From contig NZ_JACBXQ010000006.1 of NCBI RefSeq assembly GCF_015863205.1, forward strand, positions 124,001 to 188,000: a stretch of 64,000 nt of DNA, given 5' to 3'. Positions 39,441 through 48,517 of this stretch are shown piece by piece (the stretch's first letter is position 1; every line of letters starts with the position of its first letter). The DNA comes from Facklamia lactis. Its GTDB lineage: Bacteria; Bacillota; Bacilli; Lactobacillales; Aerococcaceae. Both the position numbers and the translations under genes were made by a program. The notes below the pieces were generated by a model. That model was not told the origin of the DNA and did not search any database. It saw only the letters and a list, made by a program, of their open reading frames with translations.

Positions 39441-40784
39441 TTATCTGTTTAGTGATTTTTTCAAAATTTGTAAATCATGATTAAGAGCTGAATTTTCATT
39501 TTTTTCATCTGAAATTTTCTCATAGGCATGAATGACTGTTGTGTGGTTTTTGTTCCCAAAAGCTTCACCGATTTTAGGAAAAGAGAGTTCGGTTAATTCT
39601 CTCGTTAAATACATGGCAACTTGTCTTGCATGAACGATTTCTTTATTTCGTTTTTTTCCTTTAATTTCATCAATTGAAACACTATAAAATTGACTTGCAG
39701 TTTCAATAATATTATCCGCCGTAATGATACGCTCAGTATTATTTCCAAAAATACTTGATAAAGCTTCTGAGGCTAAATTACTTGTTATTTCTTTACCTTC
39801 AATTGCTGCGAAAGCAATAACTCGCATTAAGGCTCCTTCTAATTCTCGAATATTACTGTCAATATTACTAGCAATATAAGTAAGGGTTTCAGAATCAATA
39901 TCTAACCGATCATTTGCAGCTTTTTTGCGTAAGATAGCAATTCGTGTTTCGAGATCTGGAGGAGTAATATCTGTGGATAATCCCCATTTAAATCTAGAAA
40001 TTAATCGTTCTTCTAGATTATCAATATTATTGGGTAAACGATCAGAAGTTAATACAATTTGTTTATTATTGTTATATAGTTCATTAAAAGTGTGAAAAAA
40101 TTCTTCCTGAGTAGCATCTTTCTTTGAAAGAAATTGAATATCGTCAATAAGCAAGACATCAATTTCTCGATACATTTCTCTAAATTGTTTTTGAGATCCA
40201 TTCTGAATACTGGTAATAAAATCATTTACAAAGGACTCACTGGTGGCATATTTAATTTTAATGGAAGGATCTTTTCTATAAATTTCATTTCCTATTGCTT
40301 GCATTAAGTGAGTTTTACCTAAGCCTACACCTCCATAAATCAGAAATGGGTTATAGGTTTTTCCTGGACCATCACTTACGGCTAATGCCGCACCTGCTGC
40401 CATTTTATTATCTTCTCCAATAACAAAGTTCTCAAAAGTATAAGATGGATTCAGTTTTGAATCACTAAATTCTGGCAATTCAAGATCTGGTTCTTCATTA
40501 ATATTTTTAGTAAGTGTTGATGAATTAAATTCTTCATCTTGATAAATTACAAAAATAGGTTCGTATTCCATTCCATAATGATCCCGACTGTATTGAAGCA
40601 TATAATTTGCTAAATGGTTTTCCCAGTATTTTTTAGTCATGGGATTAGGGACAGCAATTGTTATCGATTGATTTCCAATACGAGTAGGTTTTGCTGGTTC
40701 AACCCAAGAATGATAAGAAGATGCAGAAAGAATATCTTTAAAATAACTGAGAGCTCCCTGCCAGAAGAGGTCTTTTTCATCCAT
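39441..40784 (-). CDS. dnaA: Chromosomal replication initiator DnaA
   Basis: AAA+ protein that binds DnaA boxes and melts the origin. The 447-aa protein has an N-terminal DnaD/DnaB-interacting domain, Walker A GGVGLGKTH, Walker B LLIDDIQFL, a sensor II region and a C-terminal domain with the DNA-binding signature NKNHTTVIHAYEKI. The ATG at 40784 is 7 nt after GAGG. Its extended -10 (TG-C-TACAAT, TACAAT at 40820-40825 on the minus strand) has a DnaA-box-like TGTGGAAAA in the -35 area, suggesting autoregulation. Confidence 0.98.
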   Translation of the reverse strand: MDEKDLFWQGALSYFKDILSASSYHSWVEPAKPTRIGNQSITIAVPNPMTKKYWENHLANYMLQYSRDHYGMEYEPIFVIYQDEEFNSSTLTKNINEEPDLELPEFSDSKLNPSYTFENFVIGEDNKMAAGAALAVSDGPGKTYNPFLIYGGVGLGKTHLMQAIGNEIYRKDPSIKIKYATSESFVNDFITSIQNGSQKQFREMYREIDVLLIDDIQFLSKKDATQEEFFHTFNELYNNNKQIVLTSDRLPNNIDNLEERLISRFKWGLSTDITPPDLETRIAILRKKAANDRLDIDSETLTYIASNIDSNIRELEGALMRVIAFAAIEGKEITSNLASEALSSIFGNNTERIITADNIIETASQFYSVSIDEIKGKKRNKEIVHARQVAMYLTRELTELSFPKIGEAFGNKNHTTVIHAYEKISDEKNENSALNHDLQILKKSLNR

Positions 40785-41304
40785 TTGATCACCTCTTTAA
40801 TATTTATTTGGTTAAAATTATTGTAGCATAAAGAAAGTTTTCCACAAACTTAAAATTGTGCAAGAGATATAATTCACATTTACTCATTTAACTTATAAAC
40901 AAGTTTAAAAAAACAGTGGATAACTGGTTTCTAAAATAATAATTGACAATATTCTGTTGATGATTAGATAACCTTAAACATTATTATAAAGCTGTCTATA
41001 AAAGTTATCAACAATTAAATTATTGCTTGTTGATTACTATATAAACAAGGGGTAAACTGTTTATAAGTATTATTTTTTTTTGTGATTAACTAAAATCTTC
41101 AAAATTTATATAAACAGACTTTTTGTAACTTGTGGATATCTTGGGGAAGAATAAAATACTTCTATTTTAACTTATCCACAAAATAAAATGGAGTTGTGGA
41201 TAAGTAAATAAATGTTCAATCCAAATAATACTTGACTTTATCTATCAAAGTCTTATAAACTATTCTAGTATTGTTTATATACAGTGAATGAGGAGGTGTA
41301 TTGC
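40785..41304. other. oriC: Chromosomal replication origin (oriC)
   Basis: A 520-bp AT-rich region between dnaA and rpmH. DnaA boxes are at 41172-41180 (TTATCCACA, perfect), 41195-41203 (TGTGGATAA, perfect), 41131-41139 (TGTGGATAT), 41005-41013 (TTATCAACA), 40915-40923 (AGTGGATAA) and 40838-40846 (TTTTCCACA). The last four each have one mismatch. AT tracts between them (for example around 41070) could be the unwinding element. The strand switch of genes on both sides agrees. The dnaA-dnaN gap (39284-39440) holds only weak boxes. Confidence 0.92.
41232..41259 (+). promoter_or_regulatory. rpmH promoter
   Basis: TTGACT (41232-41237) and TATAAA (41254-41259) with a 16-bp spacer. The spacer region carries an inverted repeat GACTTT/AAAGTC (41234-41252), which could be a binding site. 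Confidence 0.6.
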
Positions 41305-41442
41305 ATGTCTAAGAGAACATATCAACCAAAGAAACGTCAACGTAGTAAAGAGCACGGATTTCGCAAGCGCATGAGCACTAAGAATGGTCGTCGAGTTTTA
41401 AGCAAACGCCGTCTTAAAGGGCGCAAAAAATTATCTGCATAA
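41305..41442 (+). CDS. rpmH: 50S ribosomal protein L34
   Basis: Small basic large-subunit protein of 45 aa: begins [20 protein letters not shown] and contains [11 protein letters not shown], the strong L34 signature. AGGAGGT lies 7 nt before the ATG. It is the first gene on the right arm of the origin, as in nearly all bacteria. Confidence 0.97.
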   Translation: MSKRTYQPKKRQRSKEHGFRKRMSTKNGRRVLSKRRLKGRKKLSA

Positions 41443-41449
41443 TTTACTT

Positions 41450-41484
41450 AAATAAGGGTTTCCGAGAGGAAGCCTTTATTTTTT
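41450..41484 (+). terminator. Terminator-like hairpin after rpmH
   Basis: The stem AATAAGGGTTTCC/GGAAGCCTTTATT (with G-T pairs) is followed by TTTTTT. rnpA has its own extended -10 (TG-A-TATAAT, 41526-41531), so rpmH and rnpA can be transcribed separately. Confidence 0.7.
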
Positions 41485-41569
41485 ATATTATTTTATTTAT
41501 CAATTTCATTTCACTTGTTTTTTGATATAATGTAATGAGTGACTTTATCAAGTTAAATGAGGTATAGTA

Positions 41570-41917
41570 TTGAAAAAGGAATATCGAGTAAAAAAAGAAG
41601 CTGAATTTCAACGCGTTTTTCATCAAGGAAATTCTGTGGCTAATCGTCAGCTTATTCTATATGTGTATTCAAAACCTGGACAGGATCATTTTAGGGTCGG
41701 ATTATCAGTAGGTAAAAAGTTAGGAAATGCTGTTCATCGTAATCAGGTTAAACGTTATTTGAGACAAGCTCTACATGAATTGGAGAATAATATTAGATCT
41801 GATATTGATTTTTTGTTAATCGCCAGAAAAGATATCAATGATAAGTCATTTGAAGAAGTTAAAAAATCTATGATTCATGTCATGAAACTTGCAGGAATTA
41901 TTAATTTTATTGAGTAA
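41570..41917 (+). CDS. rnpA: Ribonuclease P protein component
   Basis: Protein cofactor of RNase P, which matures tRNA 5' ends. The 115-aa basic protein has the RnpA signature AVHRNQVKRYLRQAL and the N-terminal EYRVKKEAEFQRVFHQG. The start is TTG at 41570 with GAGG 7 nt upstream. Confidence 0.96.
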   Translation: MKKEYRVKKEAEFQRVFHQGNSVANRQLILYVYSKPGQDHFRVGLSVGKKLGNAVHRNQVKRYLRQALHELENNIRSDIDFLLIARKDINDKSFEEVKKSMIHVMKLAGIINFIE

Positions 41918-41934
41918 TATTTAGGGAGGTCATA

Positions 41935-42768
41935 ATGAAGAAAAAAATTAAATTGAATCGAATAGTAATATTAGCTTTTTTGATGGTATTATTAAGCGCA
42001 TGCGGTAATATTAATGAACCTATTACAAGTGACTCTACAGGTATTTGGGATGGTATAATTCTGTATAATTTGTCACAGTTTATTATTTGGTTAAGTAATC
42101 TATTTGGTGGAAATTTTGCTTTAGGTATTATTTTATTTACAATTATTATTAGACTTTTATTACTTCCTTTAAATATTATGCAAATGAAGTCTCAGCGTAA
42201 AATGATGGAAATACAGCCTGAAATAGAAGCTATAAAGAAAAAATACCCAAATAAAGATAAAGATTCTTTAGAGAGAATGCAGGTTGAGCAACAAGCCTTA
42301 ATGGAAGAACGAGGTGTTAATCAATTTGCAGGTTGTATTCCTTTATTATTACAATTTCCAATTTTAATGGCTTTATATCAGGCCATATCAAGAAATGAAA
42401 CAATTCGACAAGGCCATTTTTTATGGATGAACTTAGGGGAACCGGATAAATTTTTTGTTTTACCAGTATTAGCAGCTCTTTTGACTTACTGGAATTCTTA
42501 TTTAAATATGAAAGCTAATCCTCAGCAAAATATTAGTACTAAATCGATGTTATATATGATGCCAATTATGATTTTTTTCATTTCATTAGGTTTACCAAGT
42601 GCCGTTTCATTATATTGGGTGATCTCAAATTTACTTTCAGTTCTTACTACTTATGCGTTTAATAATCCAAATAAAATTATTGAAGAAAGACAATTAAAGC
42701 AGCAAGTAGAAAAAGAGAAAGAACGTCAATTGAAAAAAGCATTGAAAAAAGTAAAAAGTCGTCGTTAA
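41935..42768 (+). CDS. yidC: Membrane protein insertase YidC (lipoprotein form)
   Basis: Inserts and folds membrane proteins, alone or with SecYEG. The 277-aa protein has a lipoprotein signal peptide with lipobox LSAC, the conserved hydrophilic-groove Arg helix (FTIIIRLLLLPLNIMQM), five membrane helices, and a basic C-terminal tail (KKALKKVKSRR) of the ribosome-contacting kind. It sits between rnpA (17-nt gap) and khpB. Confidence 0.95.
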   Translation: MKKKIKLNRIVILAFLMVLLSACGNINEPITSDSTGIWDGIILYNLSQFIIWLSNLFGGNFALGIILFTIIIRLLLLPLNIMQMKSQRKMMEIQPEIEAIKKKYPNKDKDSLERMQVEQQALMEERGVNQFAGCIPLLLQFPILMALYQAISRNETIRQGHFLWMNLGEPDKFFVLPVLAALLTYWNSYLNMKANPQQNISTKSMLYMMPIMIFFISLGLPSAVSLYWVISNLLSVLTTYAFNNPNKIIEERQLKQQVEKEKERQLKKALKKVKSRR

Positions 42769-42788
42769 AATCGAGAAGGAGTGTCAAA

Positions 42789-43769
42789 ATGTTAGACCGT
42801 ACATTAACTGTAAGAGCAGAAAGCGTGGATAAAGCGATTCAACAAGGTTTGCAACAATTAAATATTAGTGAACAAGATGCAGAGATTCGTATTATTAGTG
42901 AGGGGAAAAAAGGCTTTTTTGGCTTTGGAAAACAAGAAGCAGTCGTAAATATTACTGCAAAAACGGAATTATCAATGAAAGAAATTACTCAACAGTTGGA
43001 AAAGGAAGCAGGAATTTCTTCTGATTTACCTAAAGCAAAAAAACAATCTAAAACAGCTGATTACATTAGAAAAAATAATGAACAAGAAGCGTTAGAAAGT
43101 GTATCTGAAGTGAATGAAATTGAAGAAGTTGAAACATTCAATCAAGAAGCTGATATAAAGCAGAGTAATGAAAAAAATAATTTAGAAATAGAAGAAAAAA
43201 AGAAACAAGATGACGTTCAGAATTCTCTTGATCAAAAAGAAGCAACTAATTTGGTTAATAATATACAAAATTCAACAATGGAGCCAGTAAAAAACGAAGT
43301 AGTTAGTGAAAGTGAGCTAGATCAGGAACGAAATGCAATTTGTAGGTATTTAGAAAATGTTATTCGGGAATACGGTGCAGAAGCAGAAGTAAATTATGAA
43401 ATGAAAGGTAATCAAATTATCTTCAATATTGAAACGGATAAATCTGGTCTTGTTATTGGTAAACACGGCAAAATTATTAATGCTCTGCAAACATTAGTTC
43501 AAGTTATGATTCATCGCCGTAATCGTCGTCGGATTTCTGTGATGTTGAATGTTGGAGACTATCGGGATCGTCGATTAAATGTATTAGAACAAATGGCACA
43601 GCGAACAGCTGAACAAGTATTAAAAACTAAGCAAACAGTTATTTTAGATCCTTTACCTGCTTATGAACGAAAGCAAATTCATGCTTATTTAAGTAAAATT
43701 GAGCATATTTCCACTCATTCTGAAGGAAAAGACCCTAATCGTTATTTAGTCGTAGATTACGAAGCATAA
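42789..43769 (+). CDS. khpB: RNA-binding protein KhpB (Jag/EloR)
   Basis: KH/R3H protein that, with KhpA, binds RNA and controls cell elongation in streptococci. The 326-aa protein has a Jag-N domain (residues 1-50, with KGFFGFGKQEA), an acidic low-complexity linker (about 60-180), a type II KH domain (GLVIGKHGKIINALQTLV) and an R3H domain (PLPAYERKQIHAYL). It follows yidC by 20 nt and ends the rnpA-yidC-khpB unit. Confidence 0.95.
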   Translation: MLDRTLTVRAESVDKAIQQGLQQLNISEQDAEIRIISEGKKGFFGFGKQEAVVNITAKTELSMKEITQQLEKEAGISSDLPKAKKQSKTADYIRKNNEQEALESVSEVNEIEEVETFNQEADIKQSNEKNNLEIEEKKKQDDVQNSLDQKEATNLVNNIQNSTMEPVKNEVVSESELDQERNAICRYLENVIREYGAEAEVNYEMKGNQIIFNIETDKSGLVIGKHGKIINALQTLVQVMIHRRNRRRISVMLNVGDYRDRRLNVLEQMAQRTAEQVLKTKQTVILDPLPAYERKQIHAYLSKIEHISTHSEGKDPNRYLVVDYEA

Positions 43770-43772
43770 TGA

Positions 43773-43799
43773 AAAACCAGCCAAATTGGCTGGTTTTTT
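43773..43799 (+). terminator. khpB terminator
   Basis: Hairpin AAAACCAGCC/GGCTGGTTTT followed by a T run. Confidence 0.9.
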
Positions 43800-43838
43800 A
43801 ATTTTTTAATTAAATGAAAGAAATAAAAAATGTGAATA

Positions 43839-43898
43839 TGTAAGCGTTGCATTAAAACCGGTTTCATGATAATATGCATTTAACAAGTTGTATAGACA
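43839..43898 (+). promoter_or_regulatory. treBC promoter with cre, palindromic operator and TreR-like site
   Basis: TTGCAT (43847-43852) and TAATAT (43870-43875) are 17 bp apart. A consensus cre TGTAAGCGTTGCA (43839-43851) overlaps the -35. The spacer holds the palindrome AAACCGGTTT (43855-43864), which resembles a LacI-family operator. Downstream is TGTATAGACA (43889-43898), one base from the TreR-type palindrome TGTATATACA. Control by CcpA and TreR is inferred. Confidence 0.7.
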
Positions 43899-43922
43899 TG
43901 ATCTAGAAATAGGAGGGATTTA

Positions 43923-45431
43923 ATGGCGAATTTTGAGAAAGATGCTAAAGATCTGTTAGAGCTGATTGGTGGCGAAGAAAATATTAATGCGATGACTCAT
44001 TGTGCAACTCGTATGCGTTTTGCTTTAAAAGATCCAGAAAAAGCAGATGTAAAAAATATTGAAGCGATACCATCAATTAAGGGGACTTTTACACAGGCAG
44101 GCCAGTTTCAAGTCATTGTGGGTAATCAAGTTTCAGAATTTTATAAAGAGTTTGCAAAAAACACATCGATTACTGAGTCCAGTAAAGAAGATGTAAAAGC
44201 TGCTTCTGAGACGAATCAGTCATGGTGGCAAAAAATTATGACATTTTTAGCAGAAGTGTTTGCACCTATAATTCCAGCTATCATTGTGGGAGGCCTTATC
44301 CTCGGTTTCCGTAACATATTAGAAGGTGTTGGTTTTGAAGCTTTAGGACAAAAAGTTGTTGAAGGGGTAGCTCAGACTAATGCAGATGGAAGTCCAGTTT
44401 GGAATACGATTGTAGATGTGTCAACTTTCTGGAATGGTGTTAATCATTTCTTATGGTTACCTGCTGAAGCGATTTTTCACTTTTTACCAGTTGGAATTAC
44501 TTGGTCTGTAACGCGTAAGATGGGGACCACTCAAATTCTTGGAATTATATTGGGGCTTACTTTAGTTTCACCACAATTATTAAATGCTTATGGTGCAGCT
44601 GAAGCTTTAGCGGATGGAACAGTTCCTCAGTGGGATTTTGGTTTTGTTAAATTAGATATGATAGGGTATCAGGCTCAAGTTCTCCCTGCGATGTTTGCAG
44701 GAATTACTTTATCTTGGTTTGAAAAGTTCTGGAGAAAGCATGTACCAGAATATTTATCGATGATTTTAGTACCTTTCTTAGCCTTATTGCCGGCTGTTAT
44801 ATTAGCTCATACGGTTTTAGGTCCTGTGGGCTGGTGGATTGGTGATTTAATTGCTAAAGGTGTTACATGGGGGTTAACAGGTCCATTAAAAGCTATTTTT
44901 GGTTTCTTATTTGGTGCCTTGTATTCGCCACTTGTGATTACAGGTTTACACCATATGACCAATGCGATCGATACTCAATTAATTGCGTCAAATGGTGGAA
45001 CGGTTCTTTGGCCGATGATCGCTTTGTCAAATATTGCTCAAGCCTCAGCAGTAGTGGCGTATTGGTGGATGACACGCCAAGATGATGAAGAATCACAAAT
45101 TACGGTTCCTTCTTATATTTCAGCTTTTTTAGGTGTGACTGAACCTGCCATGTTCGGAGTCACTTTAAAATATGTTTATCCTTTTGTTGCAGCAATGATT
45201 GGCTCTGGAATTGCTGGATTTATTTCCACAGTTACAAATATTACAGCTAATTCTATTGGTGTTGGTGGCTTACCAGGATTTTTAGTGATTCAACAACAAT
45301 CAATGCTTTGGTTTTTTATTGCGATGTTTGTAGCGATCGTGGTACCAATTATTTTAACTTTATCTTTTAAGAAAGCTAATTTCTTAACAGAAGCAGGCCT
45401 AGATTTTGATATTCCATTTTTTAATAAGTAA
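43923..45431 (+). CDS. treB: PTS trehalose-specific EIIBC component
   Basis: Imports trehalose and phosphorylates it to trehalose-6-phosphate. The 502-aa protein has an EIIB domain (residues 1-80, phosphocysteine in MTHCATRMRF) and a ten-helix EIIC domain of the glucose/sucrose/trehalose type (from about residue 110, with HHMTNAIDTQLIA). There is no EIIA domain, so it must use an EIIA encoded elsewhere. It lies 16 nt before treC. Trehalose specificity rests on the partner genes treC and treR. Confidence 0.93.
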   Translation: MANFEKDAKDLLELIGGEENINAMTHCATRMRFALKDPEKADVKNIEAIPSIKGTFTQAGQFQVIVGNQVSEFYKEFAKNTSITESSKEDVKAASETNQSWWQKIMTFLAEVFAPIIPAIIVGGLILGFRNILEGVGFEALGQKVVEGVAQTNADGSPVWNTIVDVSTFWNGVNHFLWLPAEAIFHFLPVGITWSVTRKMGTTQILGIILGLTLVSPQLLNAYGAAEALADGTVPQWDFGFVKLDMIGYQAQVLPAMFAGITLSWFEKFWRKHVPEYLSMILVPFLALLPAVILAHTVLGPVGWWIGDLIAKGVTWGLTGPLKAIFGFLFGALYSPLVITGLHHMTNAIDTQLIASNGGTVLWPMIALSNIAQASAVVAYWWMTRQDDEESQITVPSYISAFLGVTEPAMFGVTLKYVYPFVAAMIGSGIAGFISTVTNITANSIGVGGLPGFLVIQQQSMLWFFIAMFVAIVVPIILTLSFKKANFLTEAGLDFDIPFFNK

Positions 45432-45447
45432 AGATTAGGGAGGATTT

Positions 45448-47118
45448 ATGGACTTAAGCCAACGTGTTATTTATCAAATATATCCTCGATCATTTCAGGA
45501 TAGTAATAAGGATGGAATCGGAGACTTACCTGGTATTATCAAACGTCTAGATTATTTAAAAGAATTAGGGATTGATATGATTTGGTTAAGTCCTTTTTAT
45601 CCTTCTCCACAAAATGATAATGGATATGATGTAAGTAATTATTTAGAGATAGATCCAATGTTTGGAAATATGAATGATTTTGATTGCCTAGTGGCTGAAG
45701 CACAAACTCGTGGAATAGATCTGATGTTAGATATGGTATTTAACCATACATCGATCGAACACGAATGGTTTCGAAAAGCGTTAGCAGGTGATCCAAAGTA
45801 TCAAGATTTTTATTATTTAAGATCTTTAAAAGAAGATGGATCATTACCGACTAATTGGGAATCTAAATTTGGTGGTCCTGCATGGGCACAATTTGGTGAA
45901 ACAGACCTATATTATCTGCATCTATATGATAAAACACAAGCAGATTTAAATTGGTATAATCCTAGGGTTAGAAAAGAACTACATGAGATTGTAAAGTTTT
46001 GGATGAAAAAAGGGGTTAAAGGCTTTCGATTTGACGTTTTAAATGTTATTGGAAAATCGGAAGTATTAATTGATAGTCCGGAACCAGGTTCAAAAGAGGA
46101 GAAAGCTCTTTATACAGATACTCCGATTGTCCATGAATGGATTAAAGAATTAAATCAGGCAACTTTTGGACAGGATCAAGATTTTGTGACGGTAGGCGAA
46201 ATGTCTTCTACTTCTGTTCCCTCAGGAATTCTTTATACTAATCCATGTCAAAATCAACTTTCTATGATTTTTTCTTTTCATCATTTAAAAGTAGATTATG
46301 AAAATGGAGAGAAATGGTCTAACCCACCTTTTGATTTTATTGAATTAAAAAGAATTTTAAATGAATGGCAACAGGGAATGTCTGATGGCAATGGCTGGAA
46401 TGCTCTATTCTTAAATAACCATGATCAGCCAAGAGCAAATAGTCGTTTCGGTGATCCAGAGAACTATCCTTTTGAAACTGCAAGTATGCTGGCACAAACG
46501 ATTCATTTTTTAAGAGGAACTCCCTATGTTTATCAAGGTGAAGAGATTGGTATGTCTAATCCTAATTTTGAATCTATTGAGCAATATCATGACGTTGAAA
46601 CCCATAATTATTATCATATTATGAAAGAGAAAGGTTATACTAAAAATAAAATTATGGCAATTATTCAAGCTAAATCTAGGGATAATAGTCGAACGCCTAT
46701 TCAATGGGATAGAAGTCAAAATGCAGGATTTAGTAAGGTAGAACCTTGGATTAATGTAGCAGATAATTATTTACAAGTAAATGTTGAAGATGAGCTAAAA
46801 AAAGGGAAAATATTTCGATATTATCAAAAAATAATTGAATTAAGAAAAAATAATGAATTGATTCAAAAAGGTCACTATCGTGGTTTAATGTTAGATGATC
46901 CTAATTTTATGGTATACGTAAGAGAATCGAAGAATTCTAAAAAATTATTGGTTGTTAGCCATTTTTATGAAGCAGACTGTGAATTTAGAATGCCTGAAGA
47001 GTTTACCCATTGTAAGGCTACTAAATTAATCGGCAACGGTAAATTGTCTAATATATATGAGGGACAAGAAACATTAATTTTTGGTCCGTATGAAACGGTT
47101 GCTTACCTATTTGAATAA
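45448..47118 (+). CDS. treC: Trehalose-6-phosphate hydrolase
   Basis: Splits trehalose-6-phosphate into glucose and glucose-6-phosphate in the cytoplasm. The 556-aa GH13 protein has MVFNHTS, GFRFDVLNVIGK (nucleophile Asp), VTVGEMS (acid/base Glu) and LNNHDQPR (third Asp), with the family start YQIYPRSFQDSNKDGIGDLPG. It is co-transcribed with treB and followed by a terminator. Confidence 0.95.
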   Translation: MDLSQRVIYQIYPRSFQDSNKDGIGDLPGIIKRLDYLKELGIDMIWLSPFYPSPQNDNGYDVSNYLEIDPMFGNMNDFDCLVAEAQTRGIDLMLDMVFNHTSIEHEWFRKALAGDPKYQDFYYLRSLKEDGSLPTNWESKFGGPAWAQFGETDLYYLHLYDKTQADLNWYNPRVRKELHEIVKFWMKKGVKGFRFDVLNVIGKSEVLIDSPEPGSKEEKALYTDTPIVHEWIKELNQATFGQDQDFVTVGEMSSTSVPSGILYTNPCQNQLSMIFSFHHLKVDYENGEKWSNPPFDFIELKRILNEWQQGMSDGNGWNALFLNNHDQPRANSRFGDPENYPFETASMLAQTIHFLRGTPYVYQGEEIGMSNPNFESIEQYHDVETHNYYHIMKEKGYTKNKIMAIIQAKSRDNSRTPIQWDRSQNAGFSKVEPWINVADNYLQVNVEDELKKGKIFRYYQKIIELRKNNELIQKGHYRGLMLDDPNFMVYVRESKNSKKLLVVSHFYEADCEFRMPEEFTHCKATKLIGNGKLSNIYEGQETLIFGPYETVAYLFE

Positions 47119-47125
47119 TTATTTG

Positions 47126-47161
47126 AAAGGATTTCGATTTTTTAAAAACGAAATCCTTTTT
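47126..47161 (+). terminator. treBC terminator
   Basis: Stem AAAGGATTTCG/CGAAATCCTTT followed by T residues. Confidence 0.85.
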
Positions 47162-47232
47162 ATTAACTAATTTATTGTTATATGACTGCTGAACTGTGCT
47201 ATAATTGATTTTATCGTGGGGAGGTGGCTAAA

Positions 47233-48462
47233 ATGTTTGTCGTTAAAAAGTTGTTATTTTTGGGTGTTATTTTTATATTAGTAGGTTGCAGTAGAGAACC
47301 AATGATTCAACTAAGTGAAGAAAATCGAATAAAAATAGAGTCTAAAATAGCAGAAAAAACAACTACGGAAGAGAAAATAGAGTCTAGCATAGAAACTCAG
47401 CCAAACGAATCCACTAAAGAGACTCAGGCATCGCCAAATAAAGAAAATCCTAACATTACTATTGATACTTCTAAATGGGAGCAAGCAGCTGAAGGAACGG
47501 AATATTCGATTATGGATTTTATTCCTTTTAGAGCAAATCAGATTAAAAAATTTTCAGATGATATGATTAGTTATGTGGACCATTATGATGAGAGTAGTGG
47601 GCAAATGCAAGTCCGTCAAATCAAAGATAATAAAACTATGTCTAGTCTTTACCAGTGGGATGGTAATCAAATCAAACAATTCGCTTCTTTTCAGCCAGAG
47701 AATGTTTTACGGAACTATTTAGATTCGGAACAATATGATAATACCCTTTCTCAACCTCTTGTTTTATTAGCAGCACCGATAGTAACAGGTAACCGATGGA
47801 CGTATGATGGACAGAATCAAAGTGAGATTACTGCAATATATGAAAATGTTGAAATTGATAATAAACAATTCAGTCAAGTGGTTGAAGTGACGACGGATAC
47901 TAATGACAAGCAAGTTCATCAATTATATGCTAAAGATTATGGCTTAATCGCTACTTGGGATGAGCAAAATAAACTGTCTAGCTATTTAAAAGAATACTCT
48001 ACTGATGTGATGCTGGTTTATAATATTGATATATATGTTCCAGTTGAAAATGAAAATGGTTCTTTAATTGAAAAACAAGTTGTTCCATTTTCTTGGCAGA
48101 CAGATGACACGCTAGCCAGTGCTCTTAAACGACTATTCCAGGAACAAAAATGGATAGGGCAAGAAATAGATATATTAGATATCTCAAAAGAAGAAGACAT
48201 TGGAGAGGTTGATTTTACATCAGGAGTTGTTGCTGATCTCAATAAACACCCTGCAGGAGAACAAGCAGTTATAGCTGCTTTAGTATCAACAACTGCAGAA
48301 TTTTTAAAAGTGGATAAAGTACGATTGGAAGTTTATGGTAATGGAATGCTTCCGGCTACGATTGATTATCCACCTAATGGAATATACACGATTGACCCTA
48401 CGTGGTTGAATCAGACAAATTCGACTCCTTCTACGGAGGAGATAACAGAGACCACTATGTAG
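47233..48462 (+). CDS. GerMN-domain lipoprotein of unknown role
   Basis: A 409-aa exported lipoprotein: signal peptide with lipobox LVGC, then a Thr/Glu-rich linker (about residues 25-75). A central beta-rich region (about 85-260) follows, and last a GerMN-like domain (VYVPVENENGSLIEKQVV.. IGEVDFTSGVVADL.. KVRLEVYGN). GerMN occurs in spore germination proteins, but many non-sporulating Firmicutes carry it on lipoproteins whose role is unknown. The ATG at 47233 is 7 nt after GGGGAGGT. It sits between treC and treR with its own start region and a strong shared terminator. Confidence 0.75.
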   Translation: MFVVKKLLFLGVIFILVGCSREPMIQLSEENRIKIESKIAEKTTTEEKIESSIETQPNESTKETQASPNKENPNITIDTSKWEQAAEGTEYSIMDFIPFRANQIKKFSDDMISYVDHYDESSGQMQVRQIKDNKTMSSLYQWDGNQIKQFASFQPENVLRNYLDSEQYDNTLSQPLVLLAAPIVTGNRWTYDGQNQSEITAIYENVEIDNKQFSQVVEVTTDTNDKQVHQLYAKDYGLIATWDEQNKLSSYLKEYSTDVMLVYNIDIYVPVENENGSLIEKQVVPFSWQTDDTLASALKRLFQEQKWIGQEIDILDISKEEDIGEVDFTSGVVADLNKHPAGEQAVIAALVSTTAEFLKVDKVRLEVYGNGMLPATIDYPPNGIYTIDPTWLNQTNSTPSTEEITETTM

Positions 48463-48466
48463 ATAG

Positions 48467-48517
48467 AGATAAAGAAAGCGGATGATGGGGAATTTCCATC
48501 ATTCGCTTTCTTTATCT
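48467..48517. terminator. Long bidirectional terminator between the lipoprotein gene and treR
   Basis: A stem of about 22 bp (AGATAAAGAAAGCG.ATGATGG with its complement) and a 7-nt loop. It overlaps the last two codons of the convergent treR gene. Confidence 0.82.

Noticed and set aside
47233-48462. Spore germination function for the GerMN lipoprotein
   Set aside because: No sporulation genes are present, and the domain is common on lipoproteins of non-sporulating Firmicutes.
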